Assembly: GCA_905183005.1 (NCBI GenBank)
Contig: CAJJDO010000025.1
Location: 342,667 to 406,666, forward strand
Origin: Paramecium pentaurelia
Lineage: Eukaryota; Ciliophora; Oligohymenophorea; Peniculida; Parameciidae
Length of the DNA stretch: 64,000 nt
Reading direction: 5' to 3'
In this document: positions 25,774 to 39,690 of the stretch, one piece after another
How the letters are laid out: every line of letters starts with the position of its first letter
Numbering within the stretch: the first letter of the stretch is position 1
The notes under the pieces: model-generated
What the model was told of the DNA's origin: nothing
Seen by the model: only the letters and a program-made list of their open reading frames with translations
Database searches by the model: none
Program-made: the position numbers and the translations under genes

Positions 25774-26018
25774 TGGTAATTAACTTTATGTTCTTTGTAA
25801 GACATAAATCTAAAAACATAAATAGTAGTATTACCTTCTTGGGATGTTATTGAAAGTTGGTCTAAATCATTTCAAGTTTTTTTTAAAATATTTAAATGCT
25901 CATTAAAAAAAATTTGCATATAAATACACTTATATGATAAATTCTGATATTATTATTCATAATTTTTCATTAATGTCCTCACATTATATTTTTAATCATT
26001 TTCAGTTTATCCAAATTC
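24182..26018 (-). repeat. Direct near-duplicate of 26020-27856 across a single N
   Basis: Offset 1838. In contrast to the join at 7241, the two copies differ at a few sites (e.g. 25087/26925 T versus C, and TGTGGG versus TATAGG in the same VWA region, about 25145 and 26983). They may be alleles or diverged paralogues whose contig ends could not be merged. Confidence 0.8.
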
Positions 26019-26019
26019 N

Positions 26020-27611
26020 GACCATTTGACACATTTGTTTCTGGCCAAATAAATTATATGATGTTCTTGCAGATGCTTATTTTGCTTATGACAAATCTTA
26101 AATAATTCCAGTACATTAAGCAGCAACATTTGGATTCTTTTAAATTTGTATCAACATATTATCTATTAATTTTTAGGCATCCTCGTTCTTATTTTATTCA
26201 CAAGCTTTACTTGCTTCATAAATTACTTCTGTTCCTTTGACTCTGAAATACTATGCATAAACATCAATATCAGGATAAATATTTTCGTTGATTTATTCGT
26301 CAACATTAAATAAATTCAAATCAAGGTTTGCTTTTTTTTTTATAATAGATCCAGTAAAAGGATCTTAAACTTTTAATTCTGCGAACAATACCCCAATAGA
26401 TCTTTGATAGTCTTAAACTCTTCCTTAAAATTTAGGAAGAGCTATTTCAAAAACATAATCTTTTCTAGATCCTGAAGCAAATTAAGGTTGAGTAATATAA
26501 TATTGATTTCCTTTCTTTTGCCACATATTACCATAAGTTTTAGATATTTAAATATTTTAATAGGGAGGAGGTGCTTAAGAAGTAATAGTTATATCTAATT
26601 ATTCACCAACAACTGAAATAAGTCCTCCCAAAGCATCTGCAAAGAATTCATCCAATAATGTTACATCCTAAACAAAATAAAAACTTCCACTTTTTAAATT
26701 ACAAATTTAAGTCATCATAGGAGCATCATGATCTTATCCAAAACCAAATGTATGTAAAGTAAATACTTCATTGGCTGTCTTTATTTATTCCTTAATTTCT
26801 GGAAAAGTATAATCCACACCATCAGAAAGTAAGAAAATAGATGTCACATTATTTACATATTTTCTATTTTTTAATTAGTAAAATGCCATTTTAGTAGCTT
26901 CTGAAATACGATTACCTCCATCTGCCTGAATTTATTGAATAATTTAAGTAAAATAAACTTTATTCTGTTTTGTTACTCTCTTTAATGGTGTTAATCTATA
27001 GGCATCATCATCGAATGTTATTAATTGTAGTCTATCGTTATCTCCAAGAAATTAAAGTAAAACAATTAAAGATTATTTAACCATTTGAATTTTAACTCCA
27101 ATCATACTTCCACTAATATCAATCAAACAAATCTAAACATTTATTAAAAAATAAATACCAAATCTACTCCAACCCTTTTATTTTCATGATTTTGAGTAAT
27201 ATTTTAATCTTTTGCTTTTATACTTACAATTCCAGGTAAGTATTATGCTTTGGTAGGGAATAGTTTGACCATTTTGTATAAAGTTTTTATTTCTAATTGT
27301 AAATTTTCATTTAAATCATATTTTGCTGTTTATTTTGCATTTTCTTTTTTTGGTTGAATCATTTCATCATCTTGATAATTTATGATCTTTTAAGCGACAA
27401 TAGATCTTTATATATTTGATAGTTGAGGTTAATAAACTATTTATTATCCTAATTGAGTTTGCTACACTTATTCACCATATTTGAATTTTTATTAATTAAT
27501 ATGAGGATTCATTTGATATTGGAGATTTTATATCACAGGTTAATGTGGAATTTTTGATTACTAAAAATATTCTAATTTTTGTTGTTAAGGCTATTATTAT
27601 ATAAGGCTCAT
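26020..27611 (-). CDS. VWA-domain protein, partial copy D (3' end missing)
   Basis: Start ATG 27609-27611, 26-nt intron 27133-27158, frame open to the N at 26019. It lacks the last ~80 codons of the family (Gln-rich C-terminal tail), lost at the contig join. The protein differs from copy C at a few residues, for instance near the residue-190 region (DA versus HR context). The upstream flank continues to 28027 and is the reverse complement of 15717-15888, so it belongs to the same duplicated block. Confidence 0.6.
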
Positions 27612-28045
27612 TGGTAATTAACTTTATGTTCTTTGTAAGACATAAATCTAAAAACATAAATAGTAGTATTACCTTCTTGGGATGTTATTGAAAGTTGGTC
27701 TAAATCATTTCAAGTTTTTTTTAAAATATTTAAATGCTCATTAAAAAAAATTTGCATATAAATACACTTATATGATAAATTCTGATATTATTATTCATAA
27801 TTTTTCATTAATGTCCTCACATTATATTTTTAATCATTTTCAGTTTATCCAAATTCTTCAGTATTTTTCTTAACAAACTTGATCATTTTCACTGTTCAGA
27901 TGTTTTTTTTGAATTGAATTGATACTCAAAGTTTTCATTATATATTATTAATCCTTATATTTTTTAAGCAAATATAATATTTTTGGAATTGTATTTATAA
28001 ATAGAATAATAGTTATTCTTCCTAAAGAAAATAGTTCTCATGTAN

Positions 28046-29396
28046 TATCTCTATTCTAGACATCATTTGTAAAGAGCGAATATTTGCTGGCAGTAGTAAT
28101 AAACTAATTATTTACTTGCAGGATATAATAATTTCTATTAATTTAAGAAGCAACCAAAAATTGATTTATATAGAGTATATTTTTATTTGGTTGGATAGGA
28201 TATTGGCTTTGGTCAAAAGCTGGAAAATTTAGTTTGGTTAATGAATGCACTATTTTTTGTTCGCTTAAACCATTAATATTTTAAATAACCGAAATTCAAT
28301 GTGCTTAGGAATTTTTTATTAAAGGATATAAAGTAAATACTTTAATCAAATATCAAAGAAAATTGAAGGATTTAAATTAATCAATTTATCTATCAAACAA
28401 AACTTAAAATAATCATAAGTTCTATTGAAGAGGTGTAAAAGAAGAAAGCAAAGAAAGATATTGAAGGAATAAAAAGATAAACGAATATGATAGGGAAGTA
28501 GGTTCATTTAAAAAGCCTTAACCATTATTATATGAGATTTTAAATTATGACTATCTAACCAAAAAGTTTGTCATTTATTATTTAAAATTCTGACATCTTT
28601 GGAAAAGATTAAACCCTAATTAAGCCCCAATATTTTCACCTAATAATTTTATTTATTAATTAATTTGTTGATTTCAAATTACCAAAATCCCTATTTATAT
28701 TAAATCAAACTCTTGTTTGAGTTTTTTAAGAGAATGGCTAATTGATCTGTAATATGAGCAAGTTTGAAGTAGTGTTAGATTTATTAAAATCAAATTAACT
28801 TCTACTAAGAGCACTCTATTTATTTATCTTTTTTTAATTTTTTTTTCATTTGATTGTAGTAAAATAGTTATTCTTGTAAAATTTAAATATCAAATTCATT
28901 GAACCATTTCATAGCCTACAAAAAGAATTTTGTTATTCAAAAAAAAATTTAATTGACTTTTTTTAAATAGGAGCAGTTTAAAAATATGAAATCATTATTA
29001 TAAATAATTTTGAGAATTTAAATGGTTTAATCGCAATCAGTAATTTTCATAAGAACAATCCTCAATATAACTAAACCTCTGATAAGAAAAAAAGGAACAA
29101 TTACTTTATGTATAAAATTGTTCTCTAAATCAATAAGTTATTTTCAATTTTTAGGTTTCATTCATTAATTATATAAGGATTTTCGATAAAATTATATATT
29201 TTAAATACAAATTTTTTAATCAAAAATTTAGAAATACAAGTATTTAACTCATTTCTTTTACGGGCAATATATATAAAAAAATTTATTATATTCCTGTTTA
29301 AATTATGAAATATCAAAGGAATTAGAATTTAATAAAAAAATAAAAATCCTCATAGACAAAAAATATTCATCTGATAAATTTATTAATGTAATGAAA
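28046..29396. other. 3' flank of VWA copy E, no gene seen
   Basis: Mirror of 9137-10487. A 65-codon frame exists here and in the mirror copy but has no recognisable motif, and I do not treat it as a gene. Confidence 0.5.
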
Positions 29397-29953
29397 TCAA
29401 TTAAATTTCTAGGGTGCCTTTGAGGATTGCACTTAAAACATCATCTATTATTATTAAACATTCTAGTATGCAGCTGGTTAAACTTATTATAATTGCATTC
29501 CTTAGGCAGAAAACAAAGAATTGACTCCTCCCTATTGATAATTATTACTGACCATTTGACACATTTGTTTCTGTCCAAATAAACTATATGATGTTCTTGC
29601 AGATGCCTATTTTGCCTATTGCAAATCTTAAATAATTCCAGTACATTAAGCAGCAACATTTGGATTCTTTTAAATTTGTATCAACATATTATCAATTAAT
29701 TTTTAGGCATCCTCGTTCTTATTTTATTCACAAGCTTTTCTTGCTTCATCAATCACTTCTGTTCCTTTGACTCTGAAATACTATGCATAAACATCAAGAT
29801 CAGCTTCATTTTAATTAATTAATTCATCTTCATTAAAAAATGTTAATGTGAGACTGGTTTATTTAGTAATAACTGTTCCATTAACTGGATCTTTGATTCT
29901 TAATTCTGCATCTATAACTTTGACATTTCTTTGGAAATCCTCAATTTTTGCCT
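28046..29953. repeat. Inverted repeat with 8580-10487 (right arm)
   Basis: Reverse complement of 8580-10487. It begins directly after the N at 28045 and holds the 3' flank and C-terminal third of VWA copy E. Similarity to copy A fades at about 29950-29970, inside the coding region, so the junction is intragenic. Confidence 0.85.
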
Positions 29954-31210
29954 CAAACTTAGGAAGAGCTATTTCAAAAACATAATCTTTTCTAGATCCT
30001 GAAGCAAATTAAGGTTGAGTAATATAATATTGATTTCCTTTCTTTTGCCACATATTACCATAAGTTTTAGATATTTAAATATTTTAATAGGGAGGAGGTG
30101 CTTAAGAAGTAATAGTTATATCTAATTATTCACCAACAACTGAAATAAGTCCTCCCAAAGCATCTGCAAAGAATTCATCCAATAATGTTACATCCTAAAC
30201 AAAATAAAAACTTCCACTTTTTAAATTACAAATTTAAGTCATCATAGGAGCATCATGATCTTATCCAAAACCAAATGTATGTAAAGTAAATACTTCATTG
30301 GCTGTCTTTATTTATTCCTTAATTTCTGGAAAAGTATAATCCACACCATCAGAAAGTAAGAAAATAGATGTCACATTATTTACATATTTTCTATTTTTTA
30401 ATTAGCAAAATGCCATTTTAGTAGCTTCTGAAATACGATTACCTCCATTTGCCTGAATTTATTGAATAATTTAAGTAAAATAAACTTTATTCTGTTTTGT
30501 TACTCTCTTTAATGGTGTTAATCTGTGGGCATCATTATCGAATGTTATTAATTGTAGTCTATCTTCATCTCCAAGAAATTAAAGTAAAACAATTAAAGAT
30601 TCTTTAACCATTTGAATTTTAACTCCAATCATACTTCCACTAATATCAATCAAACAAATCTAAACATTTATTAAAAAATAAATACCAAATCTACTCCAAC
30701 CCTTTTATTTTCATGATTTTGAGTAATATTTTAATCTTTTGCTTTTATACTTACAATTCCAGGTAAGTATTATGTTCTATTATTGAGTAATTTCCCCATT
30801 TTATATAAGGCCTTAATTTCGAAAGATAGTTTTTCATTTAAATTATACTTATTAGCAGTTTATTTTGCATCTTCTTTTTTAAGCTCTATCCTTTCATCGT
30901 CTCCATAATCTATAAAAGCTGAATTAGTATTTTTATTTAATGATGAAAATAAAGAGTTCTAATTTAGAGGAATTTGTTAAAATGGTTATTACGTTTGATA
31001 GATTATGTTAGTTGGCTATCCAAATACATTGTTATTACAATGAGGTATGATAGGATTTGGTAAATTATTTACAGTAGCTTATTAAGCAATTCCTAAATTT
31101 GTTATATTCTATTGTTATTAATAAATAGGATGGTTAAAAGGAGTTTATTGAATTTATTACTAATTAGATGAATTTCCAAATATTTGTTATGATATCTACT
31201 ATTGATTCAT
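29397..31210 (-). CDS. VWA-domain protein, 595 aa (copy E, mosaic)
   Basis: Start ATG 31208-31210, 26-nt intron 30660-30685, stop TGA 29397-29399, 596 codons with the intron removed. Three origins are visible. The first ~110 residues (MNQQQISQQIFGNSS...) are distinct from all other copies. The centre (about 30760-29970), with the VWA domain and MIDAS, matches copies B/C including the VDYTFPEIKEQ segment. The last third, with the 3' flank, matches copy A in the inverted repeat. The gene is divergently arranged, 172 bp from the giant cysteine-rich gene on its right. No truncation is seen. Confidence 0.85.
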
Positions 31211-31382
31211 GATTTTGGATGGATGTATATTTAAATATTTAAATATCATCAATTTATAAATCTAATTAATATGATCAATTCTGATAAAATAAGATATGAT
31301 TATTAAATTATAAAAATTCCTTTAATGACTTATAAATATAAATATTTTTATTTAATATTCAGAAAATTGATTTTTTTTAATT

Positions 31383-34300
31383 ATGTTTTTAATATTCCAT
31401 TTATTTTATATATGCATCTCTAGCTTTACCTATATCAATGATTAGAATAGATACTCAGTTGATACAGATTGGAGTAACCCAACATATAGTCAAGGAGTTG
31501 TATCAAAATTATGTCCTTTAGGAGCAAAATATTATATGTATGAAACGATCAATACTGATATTTACTACTTTTTGTCGAGTGGAATACTATTAGAAGGAAA
31601 TTTATTTTATCTTCATTATGTGGAATTATCAAATTCAAAATAAAAAATAATTCACCATGTTTATTATAAATAAGAAAACTAATGGTTATCAAATGAATTT
31701 ATATTTAATACTTAAGATTATGAAGGAAGGTGGTTTTAACAATATGTCAATTATGATATAGAGTAAAAATTATTAAATTTCGATATGAGATGGGGAAACT
31801 ATGAAAAAGCTTTAAATTAATATTCCTTTTAACAATTTGAGTATAAAAGTTTCAACTTTGTTATTGGAGGTTCTTTTAATGTACTTTGTAATATTATTAA
31901 TTATAGGTTGAACATCCAATTACTTAGACTATGTTATATTTAAAAACATTCCCAGGTCAATTACGGGCAGCAATTAGTGTTTATTAAAGAGATATGGATG
32001 ATGCATGGGATATATATACTGAGACTTAATGTTCAGAAACTATAACTTTACTATTAGGTTAATTAGAGATGAGAGAGTTTAATTAGCATCAAATCTATAT
32101 GATCGAAAATTAGAATTTGCAATATTATAAAGTAACATTTTGGGCTAAGATTTCAAAAGAATATGATCCAGAAATTGATCAGAAAATACATATTTTAAGA
32201 ATAGTAGCAAATAGATTTACAACAGATTTTTAAGCAACAGGATCTAATTCTTTTATTTTATATTATGTGTACTACTCAGAATAAAAATAATGGATGATGA
32301 TTATCAGATATTATTCTTATGCATTGCCAATAATAGTTTAATTTACAGATAATAATGATCCATTTTTAAAAGAAGATGTTATTTTTATTTAAAATTATTT
32401 TCTATTAAGTACATGGCATTATATTCAAATTTCTTACGACCCATATAATTTAAATTTTTATTTAATTAATCACAAGCAGGATGAATAAATAGAAAAAACT
32501 TATTAAAATGTCTATTAATTTTCAAATATATATTATCGACTATTTTTTGGTGGTTCAAGTGAAGAATTAAGTTCTCTGGGAAGATCATTTGGACTTATAT
32601 CATATTATGATTGTAATAATAAAAATATTTAATGTCATTATTCATGTTCAACATGTTACGGTCCATCATAAAATGAATGTTTAAGTTGTCCAGAATCAAC
32701 AAATAGAATTTATAATGAAGTTGATTAAACTTGTAAATGCAAGGTTTGGTATTCGGAAACATCAGATTTTAGTTGCTAATTTGTTACATAAAATGAAGTG
32801 ATTGTTGATTTAGTAGATGAGTAAGAAGATTAAGATTTAGAGTACTGTAAATTTGGGGAATTTAGTTTTGATTAAATGTGTTTTTAATGGTATTATTATA
32901 ATTAAACTAGTCCGTCAGCAAGTTAACACAATTAGGTCATATGTGTAGAATGTTTAATGAGACCAATTGATTGGGTATTAAAAAGTGCTAATTGTAAGGG
33001 AACATATTACCAATTCGAAAATTAATCTTATAATAGTTTTCTGAAAATATAAAATGATGCTAAAATAACAAATATTTAATTTATATTTGAAAATGAATAA
33101 TTGATACCATGTCATGGTTGCCTTTTATGTAATTAACTTGAAGATTAAGATTGTTATTTATCAAAATATCAACATTTGAATTAATAAACTTATATTAAAT
33201 GCTATGATGGATATAGATTTGCTAATGGTGAATGTTCTTCTATAAAACCACTCAAAATTAATAGTATAGCCTGTTAAAATAATTGTTTATAATGTAAGGA
33301 TGAATAATGTTTAAAATGTTCTAGTTTAACTTAATATTTTATAAATTTTATGGGATAATGCTAGTAATGTTCAATTTCACATTGCAAATATTGCTTTTAA
33401 TATAATAAATATAATCTTAAATAAAATTCAATATTTATTAATGAATAAAGTTAAGTAAATGATGATTATTTAGTTGGATGTGCTTTATGTTAACAAGGTT
33501 ATTCATTTTCATTTAAATATAATTTATGCTAAAAGAATAATATTGAAAATGATTGTTAATATTATATAAATAGAGATGGAGAGATTATTTGTTATGCTAC
33601 AAAATTTGAATTATTAAAGAATAAATTTCAATAAATAACTAATTGCTAAGATAAAATCCCTAATTGTGAATAATGTATTTATAACTTATTTGATCTGATG
33701 GTATGTTTATAATGTAAAGATGGATATTTTAATAATAATTTAAATGGTTTATGTATAGCTTGTAGTTAGAAATTTGAAAATGTTTAAGGTTGTGAATTAA
33801 ATAATAAAATGTTGTAAAAGTATAAATTAGAAACTATTGGATATTTATAATAATTAACTTAAGATTTTTATGATTTAAGTTAATTATTTATGAATTATGA
33901 CTAAGTCTTAATTACTTAATGCTCAAATAATCTGGTTTTAGATATAAATTCAAACAAATGTATAGATTCTTGTTCTAATTGTGATTAATGTGAATATATC
34001 AATGGAGAATACTAATGCATTAAGTGTTCTTCATTATAAGATGAAAATACTGACTTTTATTCTTAAATTTCTGGTAAATGTTATCAATGTCCTTATCCTT
34101 GTAAGTTTTGTCTGCCACTAGACAGTGATTTAATTCATGTAATAATTAATAAAATATTAGAAATATAATCCATACTTTTAAATTAATTCTACAAGTATTA
34201 AATAAACTCATAAATGTTTAATCAACTTTGACAATAATTTAACATATATTGATTAAAGAAGCGGATTAATTAAACCATTCAATAATATTACTTAATAGAA

Positions 34301-37300
34301 GTAGAAATTTATAAGTTATAGTTAAAAAATATCTACCTCTTTTTAAAATGGTAATTTTGTTTTATAAAAAAGTGTATCAAATTATTATTACATTATTCAA
34401 AATATGATTCCAAAATAACAAAAAGCTCTTAATAATTACTATGCATTATAAAATTATACAGCTACTATTATTGCTGAGGTTCATACGACAGGATAGGGAT
34501 TTGTTGAACTATTTAATATTACTAATTTTCACATTTTCAATAGTATTTATAAGAATAAAAATTCTTATATTGTAGTAACTTCTCTTTATGGTGTTGAAGT
34601 GATTATTTAGAATCTTACCTTAGGAGAAGAAATTGCTAGAAATTTCTTAACAATGAATTTTCCATCTAATGTTAAAATAAGGGAGTTATTAGTAGAGAAT
34701 TTATACTTATCTGATGCAACAATCATAAGAATTAATAATTTTGTTAAGAATGCATCAATGGAAATGAATTATTTGTAATTTAAAAATTGTACTTTCTAAG
34801 ATAGTTACTTTTTTTAATTTACAACTGACGAATTTAATAAAATTTTTATAAAATCTGTGAAGATTGAGAATTGCACTTTTATAAATAGTGTTTTTATAAG
34901 TTAATCTTTATAGAATCATAATTAATAATATGTTATAGAAGAATTTTTAATTGAGGATTGCTTATTAGAAAATAGTACAATATTCTTTATACCAAAAACT
35001 TAAGATGTAATTTAGATTACTAAAGTAAAATTATTCAACATCTAATTACATAATTCAACAATCATAAATACTTTCTCATCTATACATTTAGAGGCTATAC
35101 AAATAGCAGACATTTTAGCAATTAGGAGTATATTCTTTTATCACTAATTTGAGTCACCCTCAACTTCTTTCTTAGTTAATCAATTAAAATGCTAAAGTTT
35201 GCAATTAAATGGATCTAATATATTGTAAATCATATCTTTGTAGCAAAATATAAATATTGATGTAACTATTAAATATTCTGAATTTCTAAAAATTGATTAG
35301 ATATATTCTCATGGAAAAATAAGTGATAACTTTATATTTTATATTTAGAATGCAAATCTAATTGCACATCACCTTGTTATATAAAATGATTTGATATTTC
35401 AGTTTTTAAGTTTAGAGGACTGTATGAAAATTATAATAGAGGACTTAACAGTTGAAAAAAATAAATAGATAAATGAAAGTGTTAAATCAACAATTAGTTC
35501 AACTAAAATTTATTAGAATGAATTAATTTATATTTCTAATTTTGATAGATTGGAATTCAAATAAATTAAAATTTTAGGAATGATTTAAATTGTTGATCCA
35601 TTGATTTAAATTAGATCTGATGAATCTGGAAAAAAATATGTAAATATCACAAATTTGGTAATTCAAAATTATTAGAGTTTAAATTTAATAAAGTCTATTA
35701 ACTCAGTTATTCACATTTAAATTTATTCAGAGTCTATTATTGAATTAAGAAATTGTATATTTAAATCGAATTAATTTTGGTATTAATAACCAAATTAAGA
35801 CTTATTTTAATCTTCTTTTATAAAAATAAAATCACCAAAATCATAAATATTTTTAAATAATTTAATCTTTTAAGATTTTACTGTATATAATTCTTCAGAA
35901 TCTATTATAATTATAGAGGCTAATTCAATTTTTGCTTAAAATTTGTATGTTTAAAACATTAATGTTGAATTTTAAGATTTAATCAAGTCATTATGTGGCT
36001 TTGCTATTTTTTAAGCAGAATTTATAAATTTTTCTAATTCTGAACTTTTTGATGTGAATAGTATTGTCTATGGATTCATTTATATTTAATTAAAATAAGA
36101 GGGCAAAGTAATAATACAAAATTGTATTTTTGATAATACAATTATTGCATCTTAAAAAGAATATTTAACTTAACTAGGAGGTGTATTGACTATTGATGCT
36201 TAATAATCAACATTAAAATTAGAAATCAGTGATGTTAAAGCAAAGAATATTTTTACTTAATAGAAATGTGCTTTTCTACATCTTATATCATCTACTTTAA
36301 GTAATTATATCTTTATGAAAAATCTCTCATTTATAAACTTATATTCTTAAGAAAATACTCTTGGTAAATTTGATTTTTCTTCTAATAGTAACAATAATAA
36401 GATCTTTCTTTATTATATTACTTTTAATAATACTGATGAATAAGTTTTAAATAAGTTATCTAAATATACTGATTCACAAAATTCAAGTAATTTAGATGGA
36501 ATAATTACATCAAGTTTTAGGTACTTCTATTTTTTAATTTTAGTCCTGTGATAATATTTCATTTTCATTATGCTGGCTATTTAAATTAACCAATTTGTAA
36601 ATTAAAAAATGGAGATTTAAGATTAAAGTAATTTTTTTTAACTTCAATTATGATAATTAGTGAACTTTCTCATATAATTAGTGTTGAAACTAGTTTAATG
36701 AAAAATATTTTTATTGAAGATTTTATACTTCTTAACATTGAATCTTAAAATCAATTACGCTATTTTTTCAAATTAAATCAAACATAAGAGTCTTAATATT
36801 TAAGGTTTAGGAATCTTAAACTTACAAATATTAGATGTCCATTTTGTTAGAATGGATTGACAATATTCTTAAGTGATTCAGATCATTAAAATATCTTATT
36901 ATCTAACATAAATTTTGTGAATAATGATTGTGGTAACAATAGTTGTTTTATAGTAAAAAGTAAATCAATTAAATTTTATAAATCTAAGTTTCTGAATAAT
37001 ATAGCATAATCAAATGGGATATTATAATTTTAAAACAGTTCAATTAAGTTAAATTAAATTATCTTGAAAAATAATTTTATTTAAAATATTGCTGGTGCAA
37101 TATATTTATTAAATTCTTCAATTATTGCAATTGATGTCATAATTATAAATAATAGTGCCAAAATTGGTGGAGCAATATTTACTGAATAGAATAAATTGGA
37201 AAAAAATACAATAAATTAATTAATGCTGTATGAAAATAAGGCAGTAGATGGTCTTAACAATATAAAGGAGGAAGCAGATCTTTTGAAATTGTCAATGTAT

Positions 37301-39618
37301 GGAGTTGTTTTAAAAACAAAAAGATAAGAGATGGGATTTTTAGTGGTTGATAGTCCAGAGTATTTAGTAAATTATAAGAAATAAAGAATTAATGATACAA
37401 ATATTAAAGTCGCTAGTGGATAGATGCTTAAAGATTTTTAAATATTTGATAAGTCAATAATGTAATATGTGAAAAATAATATCTCTTTAAGTATTGAAAT
37501 ATATACATAACTTGGAGAAAAATTAATAAATAATAAAGATAGAAAATGTTATTTTGAATAATTATATGTTGATTAAGAGAAAGGTTATTAATTATAGGAG
37601 ATTTTAATAAGTTCTCAATAAGAGAATGTGACTATCTCATCTTTTAATACTGAAACATAATCTTATAGTTTAGATAATATGTTGTTTAATTTAGATCCTT
37701 ATTCTACTTAATAAATATATTTACTAGTAAAATCTTATTGTGAAGGTATGAGTGAGGATCATATATTTATTTTTAATGTTACAACATTAAAATGCGAAAT
37801 TGGAGAATATTATAGTAATCAATAATGTTTAAAATGTGATTTTGATAAAGGATATTATTCAGTTGAAAAGGATTCAATTGAATGTTAAAGATTAGATCCT
37901 AAGAAAATCAAAGCAGTAACATCTTAATCAATAGAATTATTGCCAGGTTTTTGGAGATATTCTTATTATTCACATTATATAGAACAATGTGAAAATAATG
38001 AATAGTGTATTGGGGGTTGGAAAGTGAATTATGATTCCTGTAAAACAGGTTCAATTGGAGCAATATGCAAAGAATGTGATCTTTATAATATTAGGGGAGA
38101 ATCTTCATTTTTAAAATCCCTTCAAGGAGTATGTGAAATAAGGGAAATGAAACCTAGAATAATAATAATTACATTGATCCTAATGCTATTGTAATATAAT
38201 AATATTAATAATTAGTACTTTTGGAGTTACATATACAATTTCAAGAAATAAATACGAAATGAATTTACTATATAGAAGTCTAAAATTAAAGACAAAACAC
38301 TTTAAGTTGTTATTTAGATGTCAAATAGGTAATACTTTAATTTAATAATTTCAGATCAATTCTCAACTTTAATAAGATTACTTATACATTAAATGCAAAT
38401 ATTATATCCTTTACTTCCTCGTATAAGTTTTGAATCTAACTTTTCTTAAATAATTTGGCCTATTGGCAAATCTTCAAAATCTTTGTTATTTTTAATCAAT
38501 TTTGTTGCTGATTAGTTTTAGATATCTATCATTTATTTGAAAGTTATTTGGGCAATTTTAATACCAATTGGATAAATATTATTATTGGGATTTTTATATT
38601 AATTGTGCTCAAAATTATTAATTGATAAAAATAAAAGTTTCAGATATACTTTAACATCATGTCTTTTCTTATTGTTTTATTCAATGCCAAATATTATGGA
38701 AGAGTATAAATATTATGATAATTTAGGTTATCATTATTGACTTCATCTAGAAGAGTTGTAAATAAAGAATGGATTGAAACTAATATGGCATATTTATTTG
38801 AAACATAATAACATTATTTTTGGATATTTTACTTCATATTACCAATAATGTTAACACTATTTTTTACTATTCCACTTAGTACTTTTATTTTGATAAGGAA
38901 AAAACATAAATAAATACATAAAATTGATCCAACAATTGGAATATATGGATTTCTATGTAATGATTACAAAGAATAATTTTATTATTGGGAATTAGTTAAT
39001 TTACAAATGAGATAAATAATAATAGTGATACACACACATGTGAATGATTTAAGAATAATATTCAAAAACTTGATGGTCATTTTAATCTTATTTATATATT
39101 TTGTTGCAATATCTCTTAAGAAACCTTATGAGAAATCAAATATTAATAAAATAGAATAACTTAGTTTGTTTTTATGTTCAATATTTGTATGTTTCAGTAG
39201 TTTATCTTATGAAACTAAAGTTGAAGGTTTAATAGAAGTATAATTTATAGCAGAATTAATAATGATAATAATATTGTTATTCTTGATGATTTATATCTTC
39301 TATCATATAATGTAAACTTTCATTAAAAAGAATGATCAATATTTTGATAAATTGAGAAAGGTTATTTTATTAAAATTGCCAAAAATTGTTTATTGTTTCC
39401 CTTTTATTAGAAAGTGTTTAATTTCAAAGGCTGAGACTAGAAAAAATGTAATGAAACGATTTTTTTTGATTAAATAACATTTAAAGATTCATAGATTGAA
39501 TAATTCAAGAAGTCTTCGATAAACAATTAATTTGAATAGTGAAGATACTCATGTGATAATGTCATAAATATAAAGATCAGATCATCGTCATTTAATAATG
39601 TCATCATATTTATATTGA
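31383..39618 (+). CDS. Giant cysteine-rich membrane protein, 2,703 aa
   Basis: ATG 31383-31385 to TGA 39616-39618. Removing five introns (31881-31906, 36521-36543, 38191-38215, 38329-38354, 38727-38750; 23-26 nt) leaves exactly 2,704 codons. It starts with a hydrophobic signal-like run (MFLIFHLFYICISS). Residues ~400-950 form a CxxC-rich region of growth-factor-receptor/furin type (e.g. CSTCYGPSQNECLSCP). About 1,100 residues of short N-x-S/T-rich repeats with a beta-helix (pectin-lyase-like) look follow. A second Cys cluster with CLKCDFDKGYYS lies near residue 2135. The C-terminal ~480 residues contain several hydrophobic spans, the first being RIIIITLILMLFTFGVTY. This signal-cysteine-helix-membrane layout is common in ciliate surface proteins. 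The role is unknown; a plasma-membrane location is inferred. It is a paralogue of the gene at 1-4397. Confidence 0.85.
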
Positions 39619-39690
39619 GAAAGATTTAAAAAGTTAATAGAGTCTTAGAAACTTGAATATGATAAATATATATAATAAAATTTATTTGTG

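Larger units (their letters stand above)
22041..26018. repeat. Right arm of the 3,978-bp inverted repeat
   Basis: Reverse complement of 15889-19866. Starts at the LINE motif VMLDKK (+ strand), runs through 3' LINE sequence, the interspersed repeat and a full VWA gene on the minus strand, and ends at the N at 26019. Confidence 0.9.
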
